Below are positions 1-5,104 of a stretch of DNA of 5,104 nucleotides, one piece after another. The DNA is from Flavimaricola sp. (GTDB lineage Bacteria; Pseudomonadota; Alphaproteobacteria; Rhodobacterales; Rhodobacteraceae), in contig JALZWD010000231.1 in NCBI GenBank assembly GCA_023300365.1, positions 1 to 5,104 on the forward strand. Reading direction: 5' to 3'. Each line of letters begins with the position of its first letter. Position 1 is the first letter of the stretch. Under the pieces are notes generated by a model. It worked only from the letters and a program-made list of their open reading frames with translations, had not been told where the DNA came from and searched no databases. Position numbers and translations under genes: made by a program.

Positions 1-69
1 GACGCGGTCACGATTGGGCTTTTGGTTGCCTTTCCCGGCATTGTGCTTTGGTTGCCGAGCTTGGCGTAA
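1..69 (+). CDS. C-terminal end of a probable TRAP transporter large permease (DctM-like), partial
   Basis: Frame 1 is open from the left edge to a TAA stop at 67-69 and gives 22 residues, DAVTIGLLVAFPGIVLWLPSLA. In many DctM proteins the last membrane helix ends in a hydrophobic run followed by a signature close to 'FPxIxLWLPS', and this tail fits that pattern (family knowledge from memory). If correct, it is the end of a multi-helix inner-membrane subunit of a second TRAP transporter, separate from the complete one further right, whose own DctM ends in a different sequence. Only the tail is visible, so another polytopic membrane protein cannot be excluded. It converges with the YciI-family gene across a 17-base gap in which I see no hairpin terminator. 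Confidence 0.55.
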   Translation, partial: DAVTIGLLVAFPGIVLWLPSLA

Positions 70-86
70 AAAAGGGGTGGTTGCCG

Positions 87-473
87 TTACGGAAGTGCTA
101 CGGATTGAGACGACAACGAAACGGTGAAGCTTAGCGAGCCTTCGTTCACAAGCCACTTGCGCACATCATATGATCGCGCTCCTGCGGCGTGCATTGGATC
201 GGCGTCTGCAATCGCGCGGGCGGCCTCAAGATTTGCGGCGCGGTAGATGATCATCCCTTCGGCTTCCATCATTTCGCCGGTTGCATCCGAGGTTGGCCCG
301 GCCATGACGAGGCTGCCGGCGGCCTCCATGTCTTTTTGATAGGCAAGGTGGGCGGGTAGGGTTGCTTTGACCAAATCGATGTCGCCAGCGGGTATGGACC
401 GGACGACAAACAATTCCATCGCAAGTGCGCCTCGGCTTTTCGCTTCGTTCTTATAGTCTTCCCATTTTGGCAT
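87..473 (-). CDS. YciI-family protein (YCII-related domain)
   Basis: The gene encodes a 128-residue cytoplasmic protein. The core of the YciI-related fold (a small ferredoxin-like alpha/beta barrel dimer) runs from about residue 19 to 107. The family's conserved His is seen in 'LPAHLAY' (His42). A central 'AAGSLVMAGPTSD' segment precedes a strand at 73-78, and the conserved Asp lies in 'DADPMHAAG' (Asp92). His and Asp form the proposed catalytic dyad of the family. The start is supported by an AGGAG ribosome site 7 bases upstream (minus strand, 481-485). About 18 residues precede the usual domain start, and a 20-residue tail follows 'VRKWLVNEGS'; both occur in one YciI subgroup as I recall it. 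Most family members have no known reaction. TftG of 2,4,5-T degradation is a dehydrochlorinase acting on 5-chlorohydroxyquinol, of interest here because an intradiol dioxygenase lies in the same locus. The gene is divergent from the six-gene operon and may share its control region. The exact substrate is unknown. Confidence 0.86.
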   Translation of the reverse strand: MPKWEDYKNEAKSRGALAMELFVVRSIPAGDIDLVKATLPAHLAYQKDMEAAGSLVMAGPTSDATGEMMEAEGMIIYRAANLEAARAIADADPMHAAGARSYDVRKWLVNEGSLSFTVSLSSQSVALP

Positions 474-506
474 AACGCGACTCCTCTCGGTTGATTGACC
501 TTAGCC

Positions 507-535
507 TTGATAATTCTGCCCTCAAACAAAAAAAT
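507..535 (+). promoter_or_regulatory. Weak candidate sigma70-type promoter for the rightward operon
   Basis: A -35-like TTGATA (507-512) and a -10-like AAAAAT (530-535) are separated by 17 bases. The first matches TTGACA at 5 of 6 bases and the second matches TATAAT at only 4 of 6. Transcription would begin near 542, about 57 bases before the nitroreductase start. The -10 box falls inside the palindrome at 527-546, a common place for a repressor site. This is visual matching in AT-rich DNA, so confidence is low. I saw no convincing promoter for the leftward YciI-family gene. Confidence 0.25.
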
Positions 536-546
536 CGATTTTATTG
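527..546. promoter_or_regulatory. 20-bp near-perfect palindrome, candidate operator
   Basis: The sequence CAAAAAAATCGATTTTATTG is its own reverse complement apart from one mismatched pair (530/543), with a perfect 12-bp core AAAATCGATTTT at 531-542. It lies in the 125-base region between the divergent YciI-family and nitroreductase genes and overlaps the weak -10 candidate. The size and symmetry suit a dimeric helix-turn-helix regulator. No regulator gene is in the window, and the protein family cannot be told from the site. It lacks GC stems and so is not a terminator. Confidence 0.42.
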
Positions 547-588
547 GACAGGGGGCAAAAAACACGACACTTTCAAAGTACGAATCTG

Positions 589-593
589 GGAGG
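589..593 (+). promoter_or_regulatory. Ribosome binding site setting the nitroreductase start at 599
   Basis: GGAGG, within GGGAGGGA, lies 5 bases before the ATG at 599. It favours this start over the longer in-frame reading from a TTG at 491, whose extra 36 residues look non-coding and overlap the intergenic palindrome. A weaker AGAGG lies 8 bases before an internal ATG at 659. Confidence 0.7.
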
Positions 594-598
594 GATTG

Positions 599-1258
599 AT
601 GACTAAAGGCGCAGCACTTGATGACATGAGGGCCACCGCCCAGGCAGAGGTGCGCGACATGCGCGGCACGCTTGAAACCCTGACCCAGCCCCAGATTGAT
701 TTGATCTTAGGCAAAGCACGGTCGCATTATGCTTGGGCTGATCGGGCGGTTTCAGATGAGCTGCTGCACCAGATTTTTGACATCACGAAGATGGGGCCGA
801 CGAGCATGAACACATGCCCGATCCGCATCAAATTTGTGCGCTCTGAAGCGGGTAAGACACGTGTTTCTAAATCATTGAAGCCCGCAAATGTTCCCAAGGT
901 TATGGGCGCGCCTGTGACGGCGATCCTTGCCTATGATCTAGCGTTTTGGACCCATCTGCCCAAGCTTTTTCCACACGAAGATCGGCGCCATTTTTTCGAA
1001 GGCAAAGATGCCTACATCGAGGATACGGCATTTCGAAATTCCACCCTTCAGGGTGCGTATTTCATGATAGCGGCGCGGGCGCTTGGCCTAGATGTGGGGG
1101 CGATTTCTGGCTTTGATAACGCGGTAGTTGATGAGGAGTTCTTTGCCGGGACGTCGCTGAAATCCAACTTTTTGTGCAATCTTGGCTATGCCGATGAAAC
1201 TGCATTGTTCCAACGATTGCCACGTTTCGATTTCGACGACGTGTGCGAAATTATCTGA
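599..1258 (+). CDS. Nitroreductase-family FMN oxidoreductase, RutE/HadB-like (malonic semialdehyde reductase type)
   Basis: The gene encodes 219 residues of a soluble flavoprotein in the nitroreductase superfamily, closest by eye to RutE, which reduces malonic semialdehyde to 3-hydroxypropionate with NAD(P)H in pyrimidine breakdown. Matching blocks in order are 'ARSHYAW' (40-46), 'VSDELLHQIF' (51-60), 'KMGPTSMN' (64-71), 'GAPVTAILAYD' (103-113), 'LPKLFPH' (120-126), 'ETAFRN'-type 'DTAFRNSTLQGAY' (142-154), 'ALGLDVGAISGFD' (161-173) and 'LKSNFLCNLGYAD' (187-199). The GPTS and SGFD regions lie around the FMN pocket in the family. RutE is about 196 residues. The extra 20 or so at the N-terminus would vanish if translation began at the ATG at 659, giving 199 residues, but the better ribosome site is at 599. 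No other rut genes are present, and the neighbours are a TRAP system and an aromatic dioxygenase, so the substrate may differ, for example a quinone or another aldehyde. It is the first gene of the operon, with a 15-base gap to the next. Confidence 0.9.
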   Translation: MTKGAALDDMRATAQAEVRDMRGTLETLTQPQIDLILGKARSHYAWADRAVSDELLHQIFDITKMGPTSMNTCPIRIKFVRSEAGKTRVSKSLKPANVPKVMGAPVTAILAYDLAFWTHLPKLFPHEDRRHFFEGKDAYIEDTAFRNSTLQGAYFMIAARALGLDVGAISGFDNAVVDEEFFAGTSLKSNFLCNLGYADETALFQRLPRFDFDDVCEII

Positions 1259-1273
1259 TCAAAGGACCGTCCT

Positions 1274-1732
1274 ATGGCCATTAAGATGAAGACTTCGGTG
1301 ACCTTGTCGATTGTTGCGGTGTGTCATGGCCATTCCATAGCGCATGTGCGGACCCGTGATTTGGCGGCGATCATTGATGAACCTGTGGAACGTCATGGCA
1401 CCAACCTTGGGTTTACCCCAACAGATACCGCATTGAGTGCGCTAGCGGGATGCACGAATACCATTGGCCATAAATGCGCGGTAAAGTTGGGTGTGGATAT
1501 CGGCAACCTCAACATTTCCGCCAAATGCCAGTTCAACCGTCTTGGCGTGACGCTGGCCGAGGAGATCGATGTTCCGTTTGAGCAGATCGAACTTGTGGTG
1601 ATTTCTGATGGCACTGCGACACATGACGAACTGCAACAGGTGGCCGCAGAAGTTGCCAAATATTGCCCGCTTGCCAAGCTGTTTCGCGGGGCAGGGACTG
1701 TGATCAACGAAGACTGGCGAAAAGCCGACTAA
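1274..1732 (+). CDS. OsmC-family protein (thiol peroxidase/redox-type fold)
   Basis: The gene encodes a 152-residue cytoplasmic protein of the OsmC/Ohr family, in which an obligate dimer uses two cysteines to reduce organic hydroperoxides. The first family cysteine is in 'LSALAGCTNTIG' (Cys60), on the helix that starts with the usual 'TPTDTALSALAGC' pattern, and the second is in 'YCPLAKLF' (Cys131), matching the family 'CPxxxL' motif. Both reactive positions are therefore kept. Extra cysteines occur at 17, 68 and 85. AAAGGA sits 7 bases before the ATG at 1274, and length is normal for the family. Members outside Ohr and OsmC proper are often of unknown substrate. Lying between a flavin reductase and a TRAP transporter, in an operon that ends in a ring-cleavage dioxygenase, it may protect against peroxides or quinones made during catabolism. 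That role is inferred from position only. Confidence 0.88.
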   Translation: MAIKMKTSVTLSIVAVCHGHSIAHVRTRDLAAIIDEPVERHGTNLGFTPTDTALSALAGCTNTIGHKCAVKLGVDIGNLNISAKCQFNRLGVTLAEEIDVPFEQIELVVISDGTATHDELQQVAAEVAKYCPLAKLFRGAGTVINEDWRKAD

Positions 1733-1740
1733 ACTTTTTT

Positions 1741-1748
1741 GGGAGGAG
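1741..1748 (+). promoter_or_regulatory. Strong ribosome binding site before the binding-protein gene
   Basis: GGGAGGAG ends 6 bases before the ATG at 1755. It is the strongest Shine-Dalgarno match in the operon, in keeping with the periplasmic binding protein being needed in excess over the membrane subunits. The 22-base gap has no room for a separate promoter and no convincing terminator. Confidence 0.7.
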
Positions 1749-1754
1749 AAGACT

Positions 1755-2837
1755 ATGAAACTGACACGACGTATTGCATTGGCGACGACCGTGGCGCTTG
1801 GGCTGACGGGGGCTTTGGGAGGGGCTGCCTCAGCACAAGAAACGATCAACCTGACGGCCATTGACGGCTATCCTGAGCGCTCCATGTGGGTTGCTGAGTT
1901 TTCCGGTTTCTTCATTCCGCGCGTCGATGAGCTGTTGGCTGAGGAAGGCAACTATCAGATCAACTGGATGGAAGCTTATGGCGGCCAGATCGTTCGGCCA
2001 CGGGGCGTTTTGGAAGGTATCAAGCTGGGTCTTGGTGACATTGGGATCGTTACAACCATTTTCCACAATTCCGCATTACCATCCCAAGGTATTTCGGCTG
2101 TAACGCCATTTGTTGCCGCTGATGCGCGTGCGGTTGCTGTGGCGGTTGACGAAATCGCTCGTGAATTCCCGCAGATGGATGCGGAACTTGCTGCGGAAAA
2201 TCAGGTTTATTTGGCGACTGGCGTTGTGCTGGACACGTATCAGATGTTCTCGACCGAACCGTTGAATTCTTTGGCCGATCTCGAAGGTCTTAAGATTGCT
2301 GGTGCTGGGTATAACCTGCGTTATCTTGAAGGTATCCCCGGTGCGGCGGGTGTGCGTGGTGGCCTGCCAGATTTTTATAACATGTTGCAGACTGGGGTTG
2401 TTGACGCCGCGATGCTTTGGCCTGAAGCGGCCAAGACATTCACCATCGCTGAAGTTGCGCCGTACATGCTAGAGGCCGACTTGGGCGCAGTGAATTCCAA
2501 GACCGTGACCGTGAACGCCGACGTTTGGGAAGCGCTTCCTGAGGAAGTCAAAGAGGTGCTTCAGGCCGTGGCGATCGAATACCGCGACCACGTGGCCGGC
2601 ATCGCGATGGACCGCGCGGAAGAGTCTCGCCAAGCGTATATCGATGGCGGCGGCACAATCGTCGAGATGAGCGCACAAGAGCGTCAGGCGTGGGCCGACA
2701 GCATGCCGAACATTGCGGCGGAATGGGCGGCGAACCTTGATGCGGCAGGTGCGCCGGGCACAGAGATGCTCAATGCCTATATGGGCAAACTCGCCGATGC
2801 TGGCTTCACCCCGCTGCGCGACTGGGCGGGCGAATAA
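1755..2837 (+). CDS. dctP: TRAP transporter periplasmic solute-binding protein, DctP family
   Basis: The gene encodes 360 residues, a normal length for the family. It begins with a Sec-type signal peptide: MKLTRR, a hydrophobic core at about 7-23, and an A-S-A cleavage site after residue 27. The 'TRRIAL' start loosely resembles a twin-arginine motif, so Tat export is a lesser possibility. The mature protein captures a ligand in the periplasm and hands it to the DctQM permease. Family signs are 'LADLEGLKI' (173-181), 'FYNMLQTGVVDAAM' (207-220), and 'LPEEVKEVLQ' (261-270) in the late helical region. By hand alignment to SiaP as I recall it, the ligand-carboxylate arginines R147 and R127 fall on Ala182 and Tyr162 here. 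Arg189 and Arg201 are nearby and might substitute. The ligand is therefore unpredictable, and dctP is a family name only, not a claim of dicarboxylate transport. The small and large permease genes follow directly. Confidence 0.93.
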   Translation: MKLTRRIALATTVALGLTGALGGAASAQETINLTAIDGYPERSMWVAEFSGFFIPRVDELLAEEGNYQINWMEAYGGQIVRPRGVLEGIKLGLGDIGIVTTIFHNSALPSQGISAVTPFVAADARAVAVAVDEIAREFPQMDAELAAENQVYLATGVVLDTYQMFSTEPLNSLADLEGLKIAGAGYNLRYLEGIPGAAGVRGGLPDFYNMLQTGVVDAAMLWPEAAKTFTIAEVAPYMLEADLGAVNSKTVTVNADVWEALPEEVKEVLQAVAIEYRDHVAGIAMDRAEESRQAYIDGGGTIVEMSAQERQAWADSMPNIAAEWAANLDAAGAPGTEMLNAYMGKLADAGFTPLRDWAGE

Positions 2838-2858
2838 GCCACGGTAAAGGCATCAAAA

Positions 2859-3488
2859 ATGATCGTTACGGGTCTTCGTAAAATAGAAAGTTGGGTCGTT
2901 ACGATTGCGATCATTGCCAATGTCAGCGGCGCGTTTGTGCTGTTGGCATTGGTGGCGATCATGAACTTGGATGTGGTTTCGCGAAACCTGTTTAACGCGC
3001 CGTTTCGCGGTGTCATTGAGGTGGTGATTTTTTCCCTCGCGTTGATAGTTTTCTTGCAGCTCCCGGATGTTGTGCGCACAGGCAGGCTTACGAGATCTGA
3101 TGGGTTTTTAGGGCTGATGCGCAGCCGCGCGCCCCGTCTTGGCGGGGCTTTGGCGCGGTTTCTGGACGCCATTGCGTGCTTGTTTATGTGCCTCATTGTC
3201 TGGACGGTTTGGCCCGAATTCACCGAAAGCTTCGAAAGCTGTCATTTCTTTCAACAACCCGAATTTGGTCCTGCACCCACGGGCAATATCTGGACGGATT
3301 TCCAAACTGGGCTTGCGCGTTGTGATTACTTTGGGACGCCGGGTATTTTGCAGGCCCCGTGGTGGCCCGTACGCCTTGTTATTACGTTCGGCTGTTTGTG
3401 GGCCGCGATCTTATTCTTTTTCAAAACCATTCTGGGCGACACCCAAGCCCCGCGCCACGTGACTGCGCAGACCAGTGGCGAGGCTTAA
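2859..3488 (+). CDS. dctQ: TRAP transporter small permease, DctQ family, with enlarged periplasmic loop
   Basis: The gene encodes 209 residues, longer than the roughly 160-180 usual for DctQ. It is the four-helix inner-membrane subunit that pairs with DctM. Likely helices are at about 14-36, 51-69, 99-118 and 169-190. The typical small-permease segment between helices 1 and 2 is seen in 'VVSRNLFNAPFRGVIEVV' (39-56). The basic stretch 'RTGRLTRSD' (73-81) lies on the cytoplasmic side. The extra length is in the loop between helices 3 and 4 (about 119-168), predicted periplasmic, with two cysteines (128 and 155) that could form a disulfide. The start at 2859 has a modest AAAGG 8 bases upstream. 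The stop codon directly abuts the ATG of the large permease, so the two are probably translationally coupled. dctQ is a family-level name. Confidence 0.92.
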   Translation: MIVTGLRKIESWVVTIAIIANVSGAFVLLALVAIMNLDVVSRNLFNAPFRGVIEVVIFSLALIVFLQLPDVVRTGRLTRSDGFLGLMRSRAPRLGGALARFLDAIACLFMCLIVWTVWPEFTESFESCHFFQQPEFGPAPTGNIWTDFQTGLARCDYFGTPGILQAPWWPVRLVITFGCLWAAILFFFKTILGDTQAPRHVTAQTSGEA

Positions 3489-4796
3489 ATGGATCCTTTG
3501 ACAATAGGCATGTTGTCGGTCGGTGCGATCGTCATTCTTGTGTATCTTGGTCTTTATATTCCCGTCGCACTTGGCCTTGTGTCGTTTGTGTCGATCTGGA
3601 TGATGTCGGGCAAATCGATCCTAGCGTTCAATTTTTTGAAAGTAGCGGTTGGCGATGGGGTGACCGAGTATAATTTCGCCACCATCCCGCTTTTCACCTT
3701 GATGGGTTTATTGGTGTCTAAGGCGAGGCTTGGTCGCGATATTTATGATGTGATGAACTCGGCCTTTCGGCATGTGCTGGCGGGGATTGGCATGGCGACG
3801 GTAGGTGCGAACGCGATCTTTGCGGCCGTGACCGGCTCATCTATCGCATCCGCGTCGGTGTTCACTAAGATCGCTGTGCCGCAGATGCTACGCTATAATT
3901 ATAACAAACGTTTTGCAGTGGGTGTTGTGGCTGGATCGTCCGTTTTGGGGATGATTATTCCGCCGTCTGCGATGTTGATCATTTATTCCTTTGTAGCGGA
4001 GGTGTCCGTGGGCGATATGTTCCTTGCGGGGATCATTCCGGGGCTGCTTTTGACGGCTGTTTATATGATCGCAATCGCGCTGATGGCGCGGTTTTGGCCG
4101 TCGTTCATCGGTGCAGACATCAAAACCGATGAAATGCCCGCAATGGACCGTGCAGAGATGTTCGGCAAGGCATGGCCAGTCGTTGCTTTGATCTTTTTGG
4201 TGTTGGGCGGCATTTACACCGGTTGGTTGACTCCTGTTGAAGCAGGTGCGGCGGGTGCGTCGCTGGCATTGATCGTCGCCCTTGTCCGTCGGTCTATGTC
4301 GCGCCAAGAGTTTTGGGAAACACTGATCGAGACAGGCCATATCACCGCCGCGATTTTGCTGCTCATTGCCATGGCGTCATTTTACAGCCGGATGTTGGGG
4401 TATGCGGGCCTTCCCAACCAGTTGGATGCTTTGCTGCAAGAATGGGACTTGTCGTTTTTCCAGATCATGTTGCTGTACGTGGTCTTGATGTTGGTATTGG
4501 GCACCTTGCTGGATACAGCTTCGATTATCCTGATCGTAGTGCCGCTGTTTATTACACTGATAGAAAGCCAAGGCCTTAGCCTTATTTGGTTTGGCATTGT
4601 CACTGTCATTGGGGCAGAGATTGGTCTGCTGACACCGCCACTTGGGATTTCGTGTTTCGTGATCAAAAGCACGCTCAATGATCCCAACATATCGCTAAAG
4701 GATGTGTTCCTTGGATCGCTGCCGTTCGCCTTTTTGATGCTGTTGGTGCTGATTGTGATCATCCAGTTTCCAATCCTCTCCACCGCCCTCCTTTAA
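3489..4796 (+). CDS. dctM: TRAP transporter large permease, DctM family
   Basis: The gene encodes 435 residues, a typical length, mostly hydrophobic with about a dozen membrane segments and two helical hairpins. This subunit forms the transport path and uses a sodium (or proton) gradient to move the ligand delivered by the binding protein. Family motifs in order are 'IPLFTLMG' (66-73), 'GANAIFAAVTGSSIAS' (106-121), 'GSSVLGMIIPPSAM' (149-162), 'GIYTGWLTPVEAGAAGA' (241-257), 'LGTLLDTASIILIVVPLF' (337-354) and 'EIGLLTPPLGI' (377-387). The Gly/Ser-rich hairpin tips and the TPP region are where sodium binds in known structures. All signature regions are intact. The ATG directly follows the DctQ stop codon, with GAGG 5 bases upstream that overlaps the end of dctQ. 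The protein ends in a hydrophobic helix at about 411-430. dctM is a family-level name. Confidence 0.97.
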   Translation: MDPLTIGMLSVGAIVILVYLGLYIPVALGLVSFVSIWMMSGKSILAFNFLKVAVGDGVTEYNFATIPLFTLMGLLVSKARLGRDIYDVMNSAFRHVLAGIGMATVGANAIFAAVTGSSIASASVFTKIAVPQMLRYNYNKRFAVGVVAGSSVLGMIIPPSAMLIIYSFVAEVSVGDMFLAGIIPGLLLTAVYMIAIALMARFWPSFIGADIKTDEMPAMDRAEMFGKAWPVVALIFLVLGGIYTGWLTPVEAGAAGASLALIVALVRRSMSRQEFWETLIETGHITAAILLLIAMASFYSRMLGYAGLPNQLDALLQEWDLSFFQIMLLYVVLMLVLGTLLDTASIILIVVPLFITLIESQGLSLIWFGIVTVIGAEIGLLTPPLGISCFVIKSTLNDPNISLKDVFLGSLPFAFLMLLVLIVIIQFPILSTALL

Positions 4797-4811
4797 CCTT
4801 TCGGAGCCACC

Positions 4812-5104
4812 ATGAAGAACGTCTCAATCGACACCATCACACAGGCCTTTGTGGACTACTGCGCCGATGATACCGATCCACGTACGATGTTCGTGCTGAC
4901 GAAATTGGTGGAGCATCTGCATGCGTTTGCCAAAGAAACGCAACTGACGCATGCCGAGTGGTCTCGTGCTTTGAAGTTTGCGACGGATGCAGGCAAGATA
5001 ACGGACGAGGAACGCAATGAGTTTGTGTTGATTTCGGATGTGACAGGATTGTCGTCCATGGTAGATATGATCGGCTCTCAGCATGATGGTACTTCTTCGA
5101 GTGT
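4812..5104 (+). CDS. Intradiol ring-cleavage dioxygenase, N-terminal part (hydroxyquinol/catechol 1,2-dioxygenase type), partial
   Basis: The frame is open from the ATG at 4812 to the right edge, giving 97 residues. CGGAG lies 5 bases before the start, and the gap to dctM is 15 bases. The visible part is the helical dimerisation domain found at the N-terminus of catechol and hydroxyquinol 1,2-dioxygenases (Dioxygenase_N). It shows 'LVEHLHAFAKETQLTHAEW' (32-50), 'ALKFATDAGKITDEERNEF' (53-71) and 'FVLISDVTGLSSMVDMI' (71-87), followed by 'GTSSSV', where relatives usually have a 'TESTVLGPF' run. These enzymes use a non-haem Fe(III) held by two Tyr and two His to open catecholic rings between the hydroxyls. 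Those ligands lie in the unseen C-terminal half, so activity cannot be judged. The pattern looks nearer to hydroxyquinol 1,2-dioxygenases, whose product is maleylacetate, but catechol or chlorocatechol types are possible. Confidence 0.85.
   Translation, partial: MKNVSIDTITQAFVDYCADDTDPRTMFVLTKLVEHLHAFAKETQLTHAEWSRALKFATDAGKITDEERNEFVLISDVTGLSSMVDMIGSQHDGTSSS

Larger units (their letters stand above)
599..5104 (+). other. Predicted six-gene operon: uptake plus aromatic catabolism
   Basis: Six co-directional genes (nitroreductase, OsmC, DctP, DctQ, DctM, dioxygenase) follow each other with gaps of 15, 22, 21, 0 and 15 bases. I found no terminator-like hairpin in any gap, and every gene has its own ribosome site. 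The operon runs past the right edge. The only plausible promoter region in the window is at 474-598. Confidence 0.8.

Noticed and set aside
70..86. Bidirectional terminator between the left-edge gene and the YciI gene
   Set aside because: The gap is 17 bases with a short A run and G run but no inverted repeat.
510..515. Leftward -10 box (AATTAT on the minus strand) for the YciI gene
   Set aside because: At 16-18 bases spacing the -35 position reads TCGATT or worse, too poor a match to call a promoter.
491..598. Longer in-frame reading of the nitroreductase from a TTG at 491
   Set aside because: The extra 36 residues have no family match, no ribosome site is apparent, and the stretch contains the palindrome and AT-rich intergenic DNA. 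GGAGG before the ATG at 599 explains the start better.
1717..1740. Possible terminator between the OsmC gene and dctP (AAAAG ... CTTTTTT)
   Set aside because: The stem would be about 5 A/T-rich pairs, too weak for an intrinsic terminator, and the T run flows straight into a strong ribosome site.
3225..3240. Direct repeat GAAAGCT-TC-GAAAGCT inside dctQ
   Set aside because: It is a 7-base repeat encoding the peptide ESFES in an intact reading frame and is likely chance.
4824..5084. Minus-strand open frame of 86 codons opposite the dioxygenase
   Set aside because: It is antisense to a frame with clear dioxygenase similarity and has no recognisable domain. The other long frames opposite or overlapping the nitroreductase, OsmC, DctP, DctQ and DctM genes were dropped for the same reason.

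Overview
The window looks like a piece of a moderately GC-rich proteobacterial chromosome. I infer an alphaproteobacterium of the Rhodobacteraceae/Roseobacter type from the codon use, the tight operon packing and the abundance of TRAP transporter genes. No sequence search was possible, so the taxon is only a guess. There are no RNA genes, mobile elements or CRISPR arrays that I can support.

Layout. Positions 1-69 hold the last 22 codons of a + strand gene whose tail resembles the C-terminus of a TRAP large permease (DctM), so a second TRAP system probably lies just to the left. After a 17-base convergent gap, a YciI-family gene runs on the minus strand (473 down to 87). A 125-base divergent intergenic region (474-598) follows. 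It carries a 20-bp near-perfect palindrome that overlaps a weak promoter candidate. From 599 to the right edge, six genes lie on the + strand with gaps of 15, 22, 21, 0 and 15 bases, almost certainly one operon: a RutE-like nitroreductase-family flavoprotein, an OsmC-family protein, a complete TRAP transporter (periplasmic binding protein DctP, small permease DctQ, large permease DctM), and the first 97 codons of an intradiol ring-cleavage dioxygenase resembling hydroxyquinol/catechol 1,2-dioxygenases. The dioxygenase is cut by the window edge.

How the genes may work together. The simplest reading is an uptake-and-catabolism locus. The TRAP system would import a small organic compound using a cation gradient, and the encoded oxidoreductases would process an aromatic (di/trihydroxybenzene) intermediate ending in intradiol ring opening. 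YciI-family proteins include TftG, a dehydrochlorinase acting just upstream of hydroxyquinol 1,2-dioxygenase in 2,4,5-T breakdown. A YciI gene, a flavin reductase and an intradiol dioxygenase in one locus therefore suggest hydroxyquinol or substituted-hydroquinone chemistry, but this is inference. The binding protein appears to lack both arginines that bind the ligand carboxylate in the sialic-acid TRAP protein SiaP, so the ligand may not be a classical carboxylate.
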